DNA from: Hymenoscyphus infarciens
Taxonomy: Eukaryota; Ascomycota; Leotiomycetes; Helotiales; Helotiaceae
Reading direction: 5' to 3'
DNA length: 41,141 bases
NCBI GenBank assembly: GCA_001414345.1
Contig: LLCB01000414.1
Span: 1-41,141 of the forward strand
Of the stretch, positions 23,622 through 35,169 are shown piece by piece. The notes beneath the pieces were generated by a model. It did not search any database and was not told where the DNA came from. It saw only the letters and a list, made by a program, of their open reading frames with translations. Positions within the stretch are counted from its first letter, which is position 1. Each line of letters opens with the position of its first letter. The position numbers were made by a program, and so were the translations under genes.

Positions 23622-26018
23622 TCAGGAATCGCCTGCAGCTGGTGTCGCATTAGATGTTGCCGGTGAAGATTCGTTCTTGTTGAATCCTCTACCTCGTCCT
23701 CGACCACGCTCACCACCACGTCCTCCTCTGGCACCTCCGCGTCCACCGCGACCGCCACGGCCACCTTCGCTATCACTTGCACCACCTCCTCCACTTCGAT
23801 ATCCACCTTGAGGTGCGTTGGAGTTGTTATTTCCACGTCCACTGCTACCCCAGCTTCCAGCTCCGCCACGGCGAGGCTCGAAGGTCTTGTTTTCTCTAGG
23901 TTGGAAAACCTTGACTAATGGTCGGCTTCTATCCTCTCCAGATCTCGACTTGACGTCTTCTGGGAGGTTGGCGAGAATGGCATCTCTCTCCTCGACCGAT
24001 TTGAAGACAACCACCTTGTTGGATTGTCCCCATTTGTCAATTCGGACAATCTTCTGTTTGTCCTCATTGTTAAATATTTCAGTGACAGCGTCATCCGATG
24101 TGACGTTCATCACGAATAGACCGATAATAGGCTCGGCCGGGTTCTTTGCTCCTGGGGATACGGCATCGGGGCCGTTGGATGGCGTTCCGTTGGCACCGGC
24201 TTTCTCGTTCTCCTTGTTGTTGGGGTTTGGTCCAGGGAGGTTAACAACATTTGATGGTTGAGGAGTGGCTGGCTTTGGAGCTGGCGATTCAGATGGAGCA
24301 CCTGGTGGTCCTCTTGGTTGCTGTTGCTGCGAACGAGGGCCGCCTTGGTTGAATGGCTGTACCGTAGGCTGGGCAGCTGGGGATCGTTGCCCAGGACCAG
24401 TTGGAGCAGATGCAACAAGAGCATGGCTGGAGCCTGGGGTACCAGTTCCAGTCGATGGGGCTTGAGCAGCCTGCTGTTGAACATGGCCTGGCTGTTGCTT
24501 AGCACCACGGTGGGCAAAATTAAATCCTTGAGCTCTCATCTCTGTGCCAATTCTGCCATCCTGGACCTCGAGAACCAACCATCCGAAAGCCGCGTCTGCC
24601 AAGTTGAAGTTCCACATATTCTTGAAAGCACTCTCGTCGACCTGACCAGCTCCAGCAGCACCTGCTCCTCCAACTGGGCCACCGAAAGGATTTCCACCAA
24701 GAGCAGTGCTAGGCATCTTGTCAACTATTCCGAGGGCGTTCTGTAGAAGATTTTGCTGAGCTTCGTTTTGTGAGATTGCTGGCTGGACTTCAGACTTGAC
24801 AGTCTCCCACACATCATTGAAAGAGGCCTTGGATGCTGCCAACTTTCCGCGATAATGATCCAGAGTAGGGTTTACACTGAACTCGTTGTATGAACTGCCA
24901 TATCTGAAATGAAGACCTGCGGATATCGAGAAATCGGCCTTGAGCGTGACAGATAGCTGATTTAGGATTCCTTCACGAGCTGGGGAAGCATGTGTGATGA
25001 AGATTCGCGTCTCCGTAGGGTCGTAGACTCGATTCGCTGTGTCCACTAATTCTCCCATCTGCAGCAGTGTCGTCCACATGGTACCTTGCCCACCGGCGAT
25101 AGTTGTTCGTCCCTCTCCATTATCGAAAAGCTTATGCATGACCACGGCACCTCCTAACCCGAGAAGTCGCAACTTGACGCCCCCAATTTCCAAAAGCATT
25201 GACCGGGCCTCATCAATGATGTGAAGCTTGTCCACCTTGTATTCTCCCGATCGGAACTTTTCTAAGACTCTGACATCTTCGCACGCGCCCCAGACTGTAT
25301 ACACCGGTACATCCAATTTCAGGTTGCCGTTGAGGAATTGTGGGAGTTCGGAAAGAGGTAATTCGCTGGCTGGGAATCGCTGTTTGACTGGGCCACCTGG
25401 CGCGCCAATAGACTTCTTCACTACCTCGGTGATAAGCGGTGAATATTGAGCAACATGTTTTAGGGTTCTGGGGGATCGATGTTAGCAATTGTTCCCTGTT
25501 GATGGACTGTGGCCCGAATCTCCCTCACTTTTCTGCAATACGTTCCAAGGAAGTATCATCGTAGAAACCAAAGTCTCCAGTATGAATGATGTGATCTGCG
25601 CGTGCCTGCTTCGCTAGCTCATTGAGCGATCTGAGGTTTCCTGGCGAAGGTTAGCCTCGCAACTTGAAGGAGCTTATGCCGCGTTGCATCTCACCTCGCA
25701 CATCTGCTACACAAAGCACTCTGATTCCTCCTTGCTGAATGATTCGGCCGTTATTAGGTAGAAGAGGTGCAGCTCCCGGTGGCAAGCCAGGGTGGCCGCC
25801 AGCAGCACCGTTTGGAAGGTAGGCAGGAGGGTTGAAGGAATGAGGACGTTGCTATTGAATGAGCATGGTTAGCAAGCTGATCCCATCGCAGAGAAGGTGC
25901 AGCTGAAGAACGGGCGGCGCGCAGGTTGAAGAGGATATCCTCTGATATATACAATCGAAGACCGGAGCTAGTTGACATAGTTTTTGATGGGTGAAGGGGG
26001 AGAACTCACAGAGGCCAT
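23622..26018 (-). CDS. DUF2433 / metallophosphatase-like protein with RRM-like domain and RGG tail
   Basis: Predicted 707 residues in four exons (26018-26010, 25851-25695, 25640-25529, 25467-23622). The first coding exon is only ATG GCC TCT, followed by a 158 nt intron; the other introns are 54 and 61 nt. The N-terminal half resembles the calcineurin-like phosphatase fold: VLCVADVRGNLRSL, then HIIHTGDFGFYD (about residues 70-85), VYTVWGACED, and FITHASPAREG (249-259). The usual DxH and GNHD motifs are altered (DVR; WGACED), so phosphatase activity is doubtful. A proline/glutamine-rich linker follows, then an RRM-like stretch (about 539-600: GLFVMNV ... VVVFKSVEERDAIL), then an RGG/GGR-rich tail (about 626-690). 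Together these suggest an RNA-binding protein. Orthologues occur across filamentous ascomycetes as DUF2433 proteins; their role is not known to me. Confidence 0.88.
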
Positions 26019-26400
26019 GTTTTACAAAGATCTGAGATCCGGATGCGAAAGACGCAGAGTGGTATTGCGAGGTAGTATGCGCTCAATGGAGAAAGATGAT
26101 GTATCTGCGGAGAGGGTAGTGGGAGGTTGGAGATGGAGTTGTCGAGGAATGGCGAAAGACAATTCAAGTGTTTTCTTCTCTGCCCAAGCTGAGGCTGGTT
26201 CCGCGCTGAATCCAGAAGCTTTGAAGAACGAAGTTTGATTGGTGGGTGGGCTAAAGTGGGTCAGTCCGTGCCTTCCCTTAAGCACTCAATGCCATAAGAA
26301 CGGTTCCTTTTAGTTAAAAGAGCGCCTCATTGAATGGAGGGGTCGTTTTGTCATGAGGTATACTAGTGAAGGTGATGTCCTTGGAGAAATTGTCTCATAG
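26019..26400. other. Promoter region of the DUF2433 gene
   Basis: About 380 bp of ordinary composition upstream of the start codon, ending at the AT-rich block. No clear motif recognised. Confidence 0.4.
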
Positions 26401-29400
26401 AAGCATATAACTACGAACTAAAAGACACTTTTACTATTAAATATCTCTATTTTAAGCTATTATAAGTTAGCTTTCTTCTATTCAGGATTAAGAGAAGTGG
26501 GAATTACTAGTTAGCTCCGGAGTATATATAATTTAAGTCTTTATAAGTATAGTAAGTTAGAGTTTATATAGTAATAAAAGAGAGAGATAATTAAATAACT
26601 AAGATATTTTAGAATTAATTTTAAGTTTTTTTTAAGATTTCTAGCTAAGTTCTTATAAAAGTCAACTCTATAAACTCTAACTATCTACTTACTCTAATTA
26701 TAGACTTTAATACTCTTAAATATATACTAATTCTATTATAAATATAATACTTTACTAGAATATTTTTAAGTATATTCTAAGATTAATCTTTTCTAACTAT
26801 TAGTTATTAAGTAACTAATTACTATTCTAAAGTAGTTAGAGTTAGTAAGTATTTAAAGTTAGTAGAACTAACGTAGATATATATTAGTATTAAAGAAAAA
26901 GAGAGTCTTATATAATCTCTTTTCTCTATATATATAGTAGAGTTTTTATCTTCGAATATAAAGCTTCTTAGAGCGTTTTTAACTTAAAAATATATTAGAG
27001 TTATAAGTCTAGTTTATATATATAGTATACTCTATAACTTTATCTTCTACTTATATAATACGTTACTATATATTTAGAACGCTTTTTGCTATTAGTTAGT
27101 ATAACTAACCTCTTAATACTTATATTCGACGAGTACTTAGAAGCTTAGCTACGTATAAAGCTAGTATATCTTAATTAGCAGCTTACTCTTAAAAAGCTCG
27201 TATATAGCTCTACTATAAGTAGGCTCTATATACTAGAAGACTAGTAGTATACTAGTCTATTCTAAGAGATACTTAAAGATATATTCGAATTCAGAAGTCT
27301 AGTACTCTATAAAGCTAGTAGTATAATACTAACTACGAGCTACTATATCTTACGAACGCTACTTACTCTTTACTAAAGCTAGATCTAATAACGTACTAGA
27401 GTATAAGAGAAGAAGTTAGATAGAGTCTAAGAGTAGAACTTTACTCTTAAATACTATAGAATCGCTATTTAGAAGTTAATAAGCACTTTATAGAATTCTC
27501 TATAGTAGAAATAGAGAGCGATATAGTTAAGAGATTCTTCTATAATCTAGTTTTATTATAGACCTAGGAAGCTATCTTCTAAACTAAAGAGATATATTAA
27601 AGAAAAAGAGAGTCTTATATAACCTCTTTTCTCTATATATATAGTAGAGTTTTTATCTCTAAATATAAGACTTCTTAGAGCGTTTTCAACTCTACTTTTT
27701 ACGTATAATAATTAGTTTAAAATAAATATACTTAATTCTAAAATCTTTTAATTATATAATTAGCTAAAATCTTAACTTACTATTTATATTTTACTTAATA
27801 GAAAACTTATAGAAGCTTAATATAAACTATATTCTAAAGCTAGCTAGTATTTACTAGATACTTTACTAACTTTTATATTTATTACTACTTTTTATATACT
27901 ACTTTATTTATATTTAATATATAGTTATAACTTCTAAATAAACGCTATTATTAGAGTACTTAGAGTTTCTTCTTCTTTATTTTACTATTTAAATAATTAT
28001 ATAAAAATACTTAATATACTTTAAAATTATAAGATAATATAAGAATTAAGTAAAAACTAATTTAAAATTTATAAAAGATAGCTTCTATATTACTTGAAAT
28101 AATTTTAAAGTAGAAAAGCTTTTACTTATATAAAAAATCTCTTTTATATTAATAAAATCTATTAGTATATATAAGTAACTTAGTATCTTTCTTTATATAT
28201 TATTAAATAATCTTCTATATAGAAAATAATTAAATACTTCTAAAAGTAATTAATTAATTAATCTAAGTAATTATAAAAGACTATCTAACTAATCTAACTA
28301 ATTAGAAGCTTTAAAATAATTTAATAAACTTATTCTATAGTTATACTTCTATTTCTATTAAAAAGAGTCTTATAATTTAATAATATTATATCTTAATCTA
28401 ATAATAATATTTTCTAAGATTAATTATAATACTATTTATATATTACTTATATTCTAGAAATCTCTTTATATAAAAAGCGATTACTTTTTAGAGATTAGTT
28501 ATAAAAAGATTTTTAAAGATCTTCTTACTACTAATACTTTTAATATAAGCTTCTTTTATATACTTCTAGAGTAGAATAGTAATATATTAGAATCTACTTT
28601 ATAAGTAAAAGCTATATAATCTAAAGCTATCTAACTACTTTATATTTTAAATAACTATAGCTTTTCTAACTTTCTAGCGTATTTAGTACTATATTATAAT
28701 ATATTATATTATCTATAAAAAAAAAACTGAAGTAGATATTAGATAATAGAGAAAAACTAACGAATAAAAAGAAGCTATTTAATCTATAATTTATAATTTA
28801 TAATTTTATATAATATTATAATATATATCTATAAAGTATTTAAAAAAAAAGATTTAAGTTATTTTAAATATTATATACTTTTAAGATAGAAGCTTAGAAA
28901 AGAATATAACTAGGTTTATATTTACTTTATAATATATTAAGCTCTATTATAAAGTTTAATTATACTAAGAGTACTAAACTAGAGTTTAATAGATATAATA
29001 ATTAAAGTAGAAATATCTTTAATAATAGATAAGAGTAGATCTCTTAAATAGACTCTCTATATATATTTCTTAATAATAAGTAAAATTCTAATCTTATTAA
29101 ATATAAGCTAGAAGTTCTTAAGAAGATAAGAGAGCGAGAGAGATTAGAAGAAGAGAGAGAAAAGAAGTTACTACTATTCTTATATATAGAAGAAGAAGGA
29201 TAAATAGCTTTAATTTTATATGTTTTATATCTTAGTATTTCTAAACTAGTTTAGTAGTATTATAGTTTAAAGCTATTTATATTTTAGTATAATCCTTACT
29301 AAAATAGAAGTAGTTTCTAATTAGACATCTATTCACGTCTATATATAAGTTATAGAATACGACGAAGATATATATATCTATAAATAGAGTATATATAAAG

Positions 29401-29480
29401 ATATAATTATTATACGCTATTTATCTAGAGACTTCAAGCCTAGTGCCTTCATAGAACTTACTACTTAAATCTACTTATTA
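26401..29480. repeat. RIP-degraded AT-rich block, 3.1 kb
   Basis: Dense TA-rich sequence with stops in all frames. No LTR pair, terminal inverted repeat or protein domain could be identified except for one pair of direct repeats near 26.9 and 27.6 kb. It probably represents one or more ancient transposons beyond recognition by eye. Confidence 0.6.
26894..27692. repeat. Pair of about 90 bp direct repeats 704 bp apart
   Basis: 26894-26984 and 27598-27688 share AAAGAAAAAGAGAGTCTTAT followed by CTCTTTTCTCTATATATATAG and a TTCTTAGAGCGTTTT end. The few differences are mostly transitions. The layout resembles a very small LTR element (TRIM) or an internal repeat of a larger element. No target duplication was seen. 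Confidence 0.6.
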
Positions 29481-30317
29481 ACTATATAACGTCTAATGAA
29501 TCGCTATGTAACCTAGTAAGAAAGAACTTACTAAATACTATATCATGATCGCGAGTCTCCGTCTCACTTACTTACTTCCCCTCTCATCCAACCTCTCTCT
29601 CTCTCTCCTTCTCGCCTCTTCATACCTCTTCATCCTCTCACTAACCCACCCTCTCCTCTCCCCCTCAATCTCCCAATCCCCAAGTCCCTTTTCCTCTAAC
29701 CCTAACTCTCGCAAAGTCTTCCTCTCAACAAGACTCAATCTCACCTTTTTCTCATCCCCATCCCTATCCCTCCTCGCCTTCCTCTCACCACCCTCCCCTT
29801 CCCTCTCAAACCCAAAAGGCCCCTTCAAACCAACCGGCGGATTCGTAATAACCCTCCTCCCCCTCCTCAAATCCCGACTCGCAGAATGAAGCATAAAAGG
29901 ATGAAGCAAATACACATCCCCCACCTTCCCCGTAGCTTCAACAATCGACTCGGCTCGAATCTTATTCCTATCATAGGCGAGATCTTTGAACCATTGGCGG
30001 TTTTCGGCTGGGTTGCTGGGGTGATTGAACCAGGGTGTTACGCCTTCTGGGTGGTTGTACTGGGGATGTGTTAGTGTAGATGGGATGGGGGAATGAGGGG
30101 AAAAGGGAGAGGGAGAGGGAAAGTACAAGATGTTGAGCAATATATTTTATACTATCTGTCGCTATTGCCGTGCCTCCTCCTTGGGGTTCGATGTCGCTCC
30201 ATAGGGGGATGACTAGGAGTGCTTGTTCGGAACTATCCACTGAGTTTGAAAATCAGTCTTCTTTCCATTTTTTCATCCGGGTGAGGGGTTCATCAGGTCG
30301 TTCCTTCTTTCTTAACG

Positions 30318-30446
30318 CAACTTCCCTTCGCTCCTTCCCTTCGCTCCTTCCCTTCGCTCCTTCCCTTCGCTCCTTCCCTTCGCCCCTTCCCTTCAACTTT
30401 CCCCTCAACTTTCACCTCAACTTTGCCCTCAACTTTGCCCTCGTCC
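30318..30446. repeat. Two adjacent minisatellites
   Basis: About five copies of a 14-15 bp unit (CGCTCCTTCCCTT) from near 30325 to 30395, followed by about four copies of a 12 bp unit (CAACTTTGCCCT and variants) to near 30440. They lie inside the broken dioxygenase gene, just beside the inserted element. Confidence 0.85.
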
Positions 30447-30462
30447 CCGGGAAGGAAGGCTA

Positions 30463-31160
30463 GGTCTGTACAACGAATAAAAGCTAGCAATATATTCAGA
30501 ATATTCATGATTTTCCACAGATAAAATACCCTTTGAATTATTTAAGAATAAGAAGCGTTTAAGGTATAAATAATAGTCGTTTATTTATAAATATTCTATA
30601 TTCTCTACCATTTTAGTATAGTTTCCTACTTATCTAACTATATATAAAAATCCCTTGAAATTATTCGCTTTAGTCGCTTTTATTATCTTAATTAGGCTAT
30701 ACTAGGGCGTTTCTAGGCTAAAAAGTAGATAAATTATTAAATAAAGTAAAAAGAGTAAAGCCTTTTAACTCTTTTAATATCGAAACCTTAGTTTAAAGGT
30801 TATATATATAATGTTTTAGAAAGTAGAGTATTATATAATAGTCTTTAATATAATTCTCTATTTTAATAATATAAGTAATAAAGAGTAGGAACGATAGTAA
30901 TCTATTAATAATAATTAAAAGTAAGTGAATTTATAGTTTAGTTATATTTAAATATATATATAAAAAGAGAGTAAAATTCAACTTATACGAACCCTCTATA
31001 CTAAGACCTAGGGGGCGGATATTAAGCTTAATAAATAGAAACTATTCGTAATATATTTATTTAAGCTCTTATTACTCGAATAATCGCTCGAATACTATAT
31101 ATTTCTTTAATATTTATAATGAATAATTAATATTTTATTCATCTATTCGTTGTACAGACC
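30463..31160. mobile_element. 698 bp TIR element inside the dioxygenase pseudogene
   Basis: Perfect 17 bp inverted ends (GGTCTGTACAACGAATA at 30463-30479, complement at 31144-31160) with TA on both outer sides (30461-30462 and 31161-31162). The interior is strongly RIP-degraded and shows no transposase. The TA target and size fit a non-autonomous Tc1/mariner-like element. Its sequence differs from the other TIR elements in this window. Confidence 0.75.
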
Positions 31161-31227
31161 TAAGGAAGGCACGACCGTTACCTTAAATAAGACCTAGGTA
31201 GGTAAGTAGCATCCTAACCGGACCTAA

Positions 31228-31257
31228 CAAAACCAAAACCAAAACCAAAACCAAAAG
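31228..31257. repeat. AACCAA hexamer repeat
   Basis: Five tandem copies of a hexamer followed by poly-A tracts interrupted by single bases (31268-31297). Confidence 0.85.
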
Positions 31258-31949
31258 CCGAGATAGAATTAAAAAAAAAAAATAAAAAAAAAAGAGAGAA
31301 CAACTTATAATAATAGATAAAAAAATCCCTATCAACATGCCACCTATCTAGTCCCCTTAACCTCTCCCTCCTCCCCTCTCCCCTCTCAACAACCTCGTCT
31401 TCCCACCCTTCCTTGCCAAGATTAACAGTAAACCCATCACCCCAAACCTTTTTACCCTCCTCAATCATATCCTCCACCTCTCTCTCCCACTCCCCATTCC
31501 CCATCCCTTTCTTTCCCACCATCTTCCCCCCCACCCCTTCCTAACCCAGGTACCTCATCCCCTCCCTCCCCCTCTTCATCCCCCTCTCCACCAAAATCCC
31601 CCTTATACAGTAATAGTCTAGCTTCCTCTAGAGCTAATAACCTCTAAATCCCACTCTAAGCCTTAGACGTAAACGCTCTTATACCTATAACTCTTAAATA
31701 CGCTATATTCCTCCTCTCCATCGTCCACGTAGACTTATCCATCTCATCAACACCTAATCTAATCCACATCTCCCGTCCGTCCTCCGTAAACCACTCTACG
31801 TCAGGTGCTAGCGGGAGAAGCAGGAGTCGAGTTTGAGATATCCATGTTCTAAGAAATGAGATTTTTGCGCGGTGGTTAGGGTGTGGGATTCTCTGGGGGA
31901 GGGCATCATGATGGGTGAGGAGGGGTGAGGAGGTGAGGGTGAAAAGTGG

Positions 31950-32045
31950 GGGGTTGAGGGAAGAGGGAAGAGGGAAGAGGGAAGAGGGAAGAGGGAAGAG
32001 GGAAGAGGGAAGAGGGAAGAGGGAAGAGGGAAGAGGGAAGAGTAA
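31950..32045. repeat. GGGAAGA heptamer repeat
   Basis: About twelve perfect copies of a 7 bp purine unit, directly upstream of the first ATG of the broken dioxygenase gene, then degenerate purine-rich sequence to about 32110. Confidence 0.9.
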
Positions 32046-32109
32046 AAAGTAGAAGAGAGAAGAGTAAAAAGTAGAAGAGGGTAAGAGAAAAGAGAAGAGA
32101 AAAACAAAG

Positions 32110-32883
32110 AAAAGGAGGCTATTTCAATATACAAATTTCTATAAAAGTTCGAGTTTGATAAAAACTTTCTCCGTGGCAGCGTGGAGAAGAGAAGCACTAT
32201 AGGGAAGAAAGAAAGCAAGAAAGTGAGAAAGTGAGAAAGACCCAGGTACCGTACCGGCGTACCGATAGAAACCCAATGAAAGTAGCATTTACCCATTCAA
32301 CCGCCCGTGGTGACACACCAAAACGAGTGGGCGTTACTCCTCCAGGTTGGGACAGCATGTCGAGCTACACGTGATGCTATAGAAGAATAGAGCCCTGGAG
32401 CTCATTATACGTACCCGACGTTGTTGGGAGATCTTGGAACAAAGGTGGCCAAGTTTGTTTTATTGTTTGTCCCTTGAAAACAGACAATCAATTCAATGGT
32501 CCTAGACAGTCCGTCAGCACGAGATAGTTCAGGGGATATCTTTCTGGTGTAAGAGGCTGAGCGACGAACTTTGCTACAATGTCTACGAAACTGGTCATTA
32601 ACAGTTCAAGAGGACGAAGAACTTAATTCTCCATTCTCCTTCCCCCCCCCGAGAACATGCTGTACAATAAGATGAAGGAGTGCTGGAGGTGACGAACCAA
32701 CATCAGGCTCGTCCACGCATAGTAAAAATAATTATTAAAAAAAACACTTATTATATGAAGCGTAATATAATCTAGATGAATTTCACATTACATTCATACA
32801 AAGGCTACAGTAAGCTAGTAAATTATATACTGAATATTCAGCACCATCTAATGTCAATCCAAAATAGAGGCTTGCTTCCAAAC
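32110..32883. other. Intergenic between dioxygenase pseudogene and creC
   Basis: Ordinary composition with a C10 run near 32645. The region holds the former promoter of the dioxygenase gene and the 3' flank of creC. No gene supported. Confidence 0.4.
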
Positions 32884-35169
32884 TCACGTTGCAGAAGAAG
32901 TTGCCTCACTCTCATTCGTTCCATCAGTTGGTCGATCCCAAGTACGAATATGGCCTATAGCTTGTCAGTTCAAATATCTCGTATCATTCAACCGTTTTCA
33001 GAAACTAACCCGATTTACAACTTGTAATGATGGAATCCTGTGTGAATTCCAACCAACATAGCGGGTCCGGATCTATTACTTTCGACTGCGAAAAATTAGC
33101 AAAACCAAGGCAAGAAACTAGAACATGTGACGTACCATAACAGGAGGGAGCATCGCAGTAGTTGCTCTCGGCTCAACGGGGTGTTCAATAGTACTGTCAT
33201 CCTCGCGGTCAACAGACAAAGAAGAGTTTGACCGTAGTCGACTAGCCGATGTATTTTGAGTCTCAGATCTCTGCAGTGGATTCGCCAGCCGCGAGGATAT
33301 GCTGCCTCGTTGTCTCACAGAGGACTGATATTGTTAGTCAATCCTCGTCCAAGACAAAAAATGAATACTCACAGCTTTAGGGCGGTGAAGCATGCCAACA
33401 CTAAAATCCCATAAAAGTAGCCTACAATCTTCACCCACACTTCCAAATCGATAATTCCTATCATCACATCTCCACGGGTCGAAAGCAACAGCGGTGACCC
33501 ATGATTGATGACCTTGACATCGAGCAACAATTGTAGCTTCAGCTACAGACCAGATTGATACTAGATCATCTTGGCCACCTGTGAGCACGTACTTACCATC
33601 TGGCGACCAACAGACGGATATGAAGCCACCATAGTAACTTGAATAGATATCTAAAAGTCTGCGAGATTGTCAGTAGGCAGTTACAAACTACAGGAATGCA
33701 AAGCGACATACTGTTCTTTCAGATAGTCAATTATCCGTAAAGTACCATCTTCGGATACGACAGCAATGTGCCGATTATCTGGAGAGAATGCAAAAGCATT
33801 TATTCGTTGATTTGACAATTTCCAAAAAGATACGGGATTGAACTTTTGATTTTTGGAATGGACAGATTTGTCGACGTGAAGAACTATGTGTGGTTCAGAA
33901 CCATCGTTACTTGCGTCTGAGCTTCCATTGGTGTTGGTGTTGTGTTCTTCTGGTAAAAAAGCAGCATCCTCCTTCTCCTTATCGTATACTACCAGCGAAC
34001 CATCCATGTGAGCTGCTAGGAAAAGGTTTTCCGAACCAGGTATCCATCGAATTTCGGAGACTGGTGTGGTATTGATTATGCCCTGTTACGAATCAATTTT
34101 CTATGCCTTTTCTCGGCCACTCTCCAATACTGACATTTTTGTTTAACCGGGTGTATTTCTGAGATATGGGTTCGTACCAGATGATTTCACCTGTAGAGAA
34201 ACCCATGATCAAGTCAATGTGATTTTGACTTTTGGTGAGTTGGTTGATATCATGGCATAAACAATGTCCCTTGGTAAATAATATTTTGGTCAAGTGATCG
34301 GACTATAAATAATTAGCACCATTTCAACCACATTGCAGCAGATGAACAACCTTTTGGGTGGATGACAAATCCAGCCATTGGAATGCTCGGTTGATATTTG
34401 CGAAAACAAAATGGCCATCCGCCGGACGGTCTTGTAACCTCTTGCTCAAATTCTCATGCACAATACATCTCGATATGAAGGAGGAATTGCTTTTGGCGAT
34501 ATTGTTCTTGGGTTTCCGTCGCTTTCCAGCATCCTTTCCTGTGGCTAACAGCATCGAGTTTCCCTCTCCGAACGCAGGCGCAGAACCAACAGAGAGGGGC
34601 GCTCGAGCACTCCCAGCCACCGAAGCCTCCCCTCCATCGCTACTGGGAGGCACAAAATCCCCCGACGGTCGACCCTCATTGGGATGTTCTTGTATGCTGG
34701 AATGAAACCCGGTGTTTGTACTTCGGTTCGTATCGACTCTGTAGAATGGAAGGGGAGCGGATCGAGAGCTCAAGGAGAGGAGGGATATCTTGGTTCCAGC
34801 TGTCGCGGGCTGTGGTGTTGTCGCAAGAGGATTTGGATTGATTATTGGGGCTTCTGAGGGATGTGGAGGGGGCGTCGCAAGATGTAAGTCTTCTTTGAGG
34901 ATATATGTTCCTGTCAATATCGTTAGCTCTAGTTGCCTCTTTCGAGGGGCACATTCGCACCTTCTCCCACCACCAGTTGGTATTCTGGTCCTGTTGGATG
35001 TGATAAGATATTGTTTGTCTCGATCATAGGGGCCGCCTGGCCATTTGCGACAGCATTGTTGTAGGCAGCTTGGGAGGGGTATCGTGGGGGTGGTGGTAGA
35101 ACGCTATTCCTCCTGTCAGTCGTCTGCGAGCCTGTTGGGGGGGGGGAGCTTAGTTGGTGCTTACAACAT
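32884..35169 (-). CDS. creC: CreC, WD40 partner of the CreB deubiquitinase
   Basis: WD40 protein that in Aspergillus stabilises and works with the deubiquitinating enzyme CreB in carbon catabolite repression; relative of animal WDR20. Nine exons on the minus strand: 35169-35165, 35103-34961, 34910-34351, 34302-34135, 34082-33712, 33658-33373, 33324-33136, 33085-33010, 32954-32884; the joined frame is 1869 nt, 622 residues. The first coding exon is just ATGTT; with the acceptor at 35104 it gives [11 protein letters not shown], which I recall as the start of Aspergillus CreC. Other landmarks: [88 protein letters not shown], the WD repeat [39 protein letters not shown], and [13 protein letters not shown] near the end. 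Introns are 48-61 nt. Frame intact. Confidence 0.95.

Larger units (their letters stand above)
29568..31909 (-). pseudogene. Broken phytanoyl-CoA dioxygenase (PhyH) family gene
   Basis: Minus strand. The first piece (31909 down to about 31825) reads MMPSPRESHTLTTAQKSH and HGYLKLDSCFSR, the usual PhyH beginning, then hits stops; a frameshift restores VEWFTEDGREMWIRLGVD and DKSTWTMERRN. Two TAG codons follow in the FTSKA.SGI.RLLAL part, where the family has Trp at the first. The iron-binding HxD is present as RWHVDRDFF (near 31345), with Arg where Gly is usual. After a 698 bp element and minisatellites, 30239-30127 reads LLVIPLWSDIEPQGGGTA and 30059-29568 reads EATGKVGDVYLLHPFMLHSA with the distal His and Arg; a normal 67 nt intron (30060-30126) separates these two. 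A functional gene would be an Fe(II)/2-oxoglutarate oxygenase; this copy cannot make one. Confidence 0.75.

Noticed and set aside
24110..24746. Frames on both strands over the proline/glutamine-rich linker
   Set aside because: Shadows of the low-complexity part of the DUF2433 gene.
29545..30074. Plus-strand frames opposite the dioxygenase 3' exon
   Set aside because: Serine/leucine-rich shadows of a recognisable dioxygenase domain.
31228..31257. AACCAA repeats as an interstitial telomere
   Set aside because: The usual fungal telomere unit is TTAGGG/CCCTAA; this hexamer differs and the run is short.
32776..33027. 83-codon plus-strand frame
   Set aside because: Overlaps the last creC exons on the opposite strand and has no domain.
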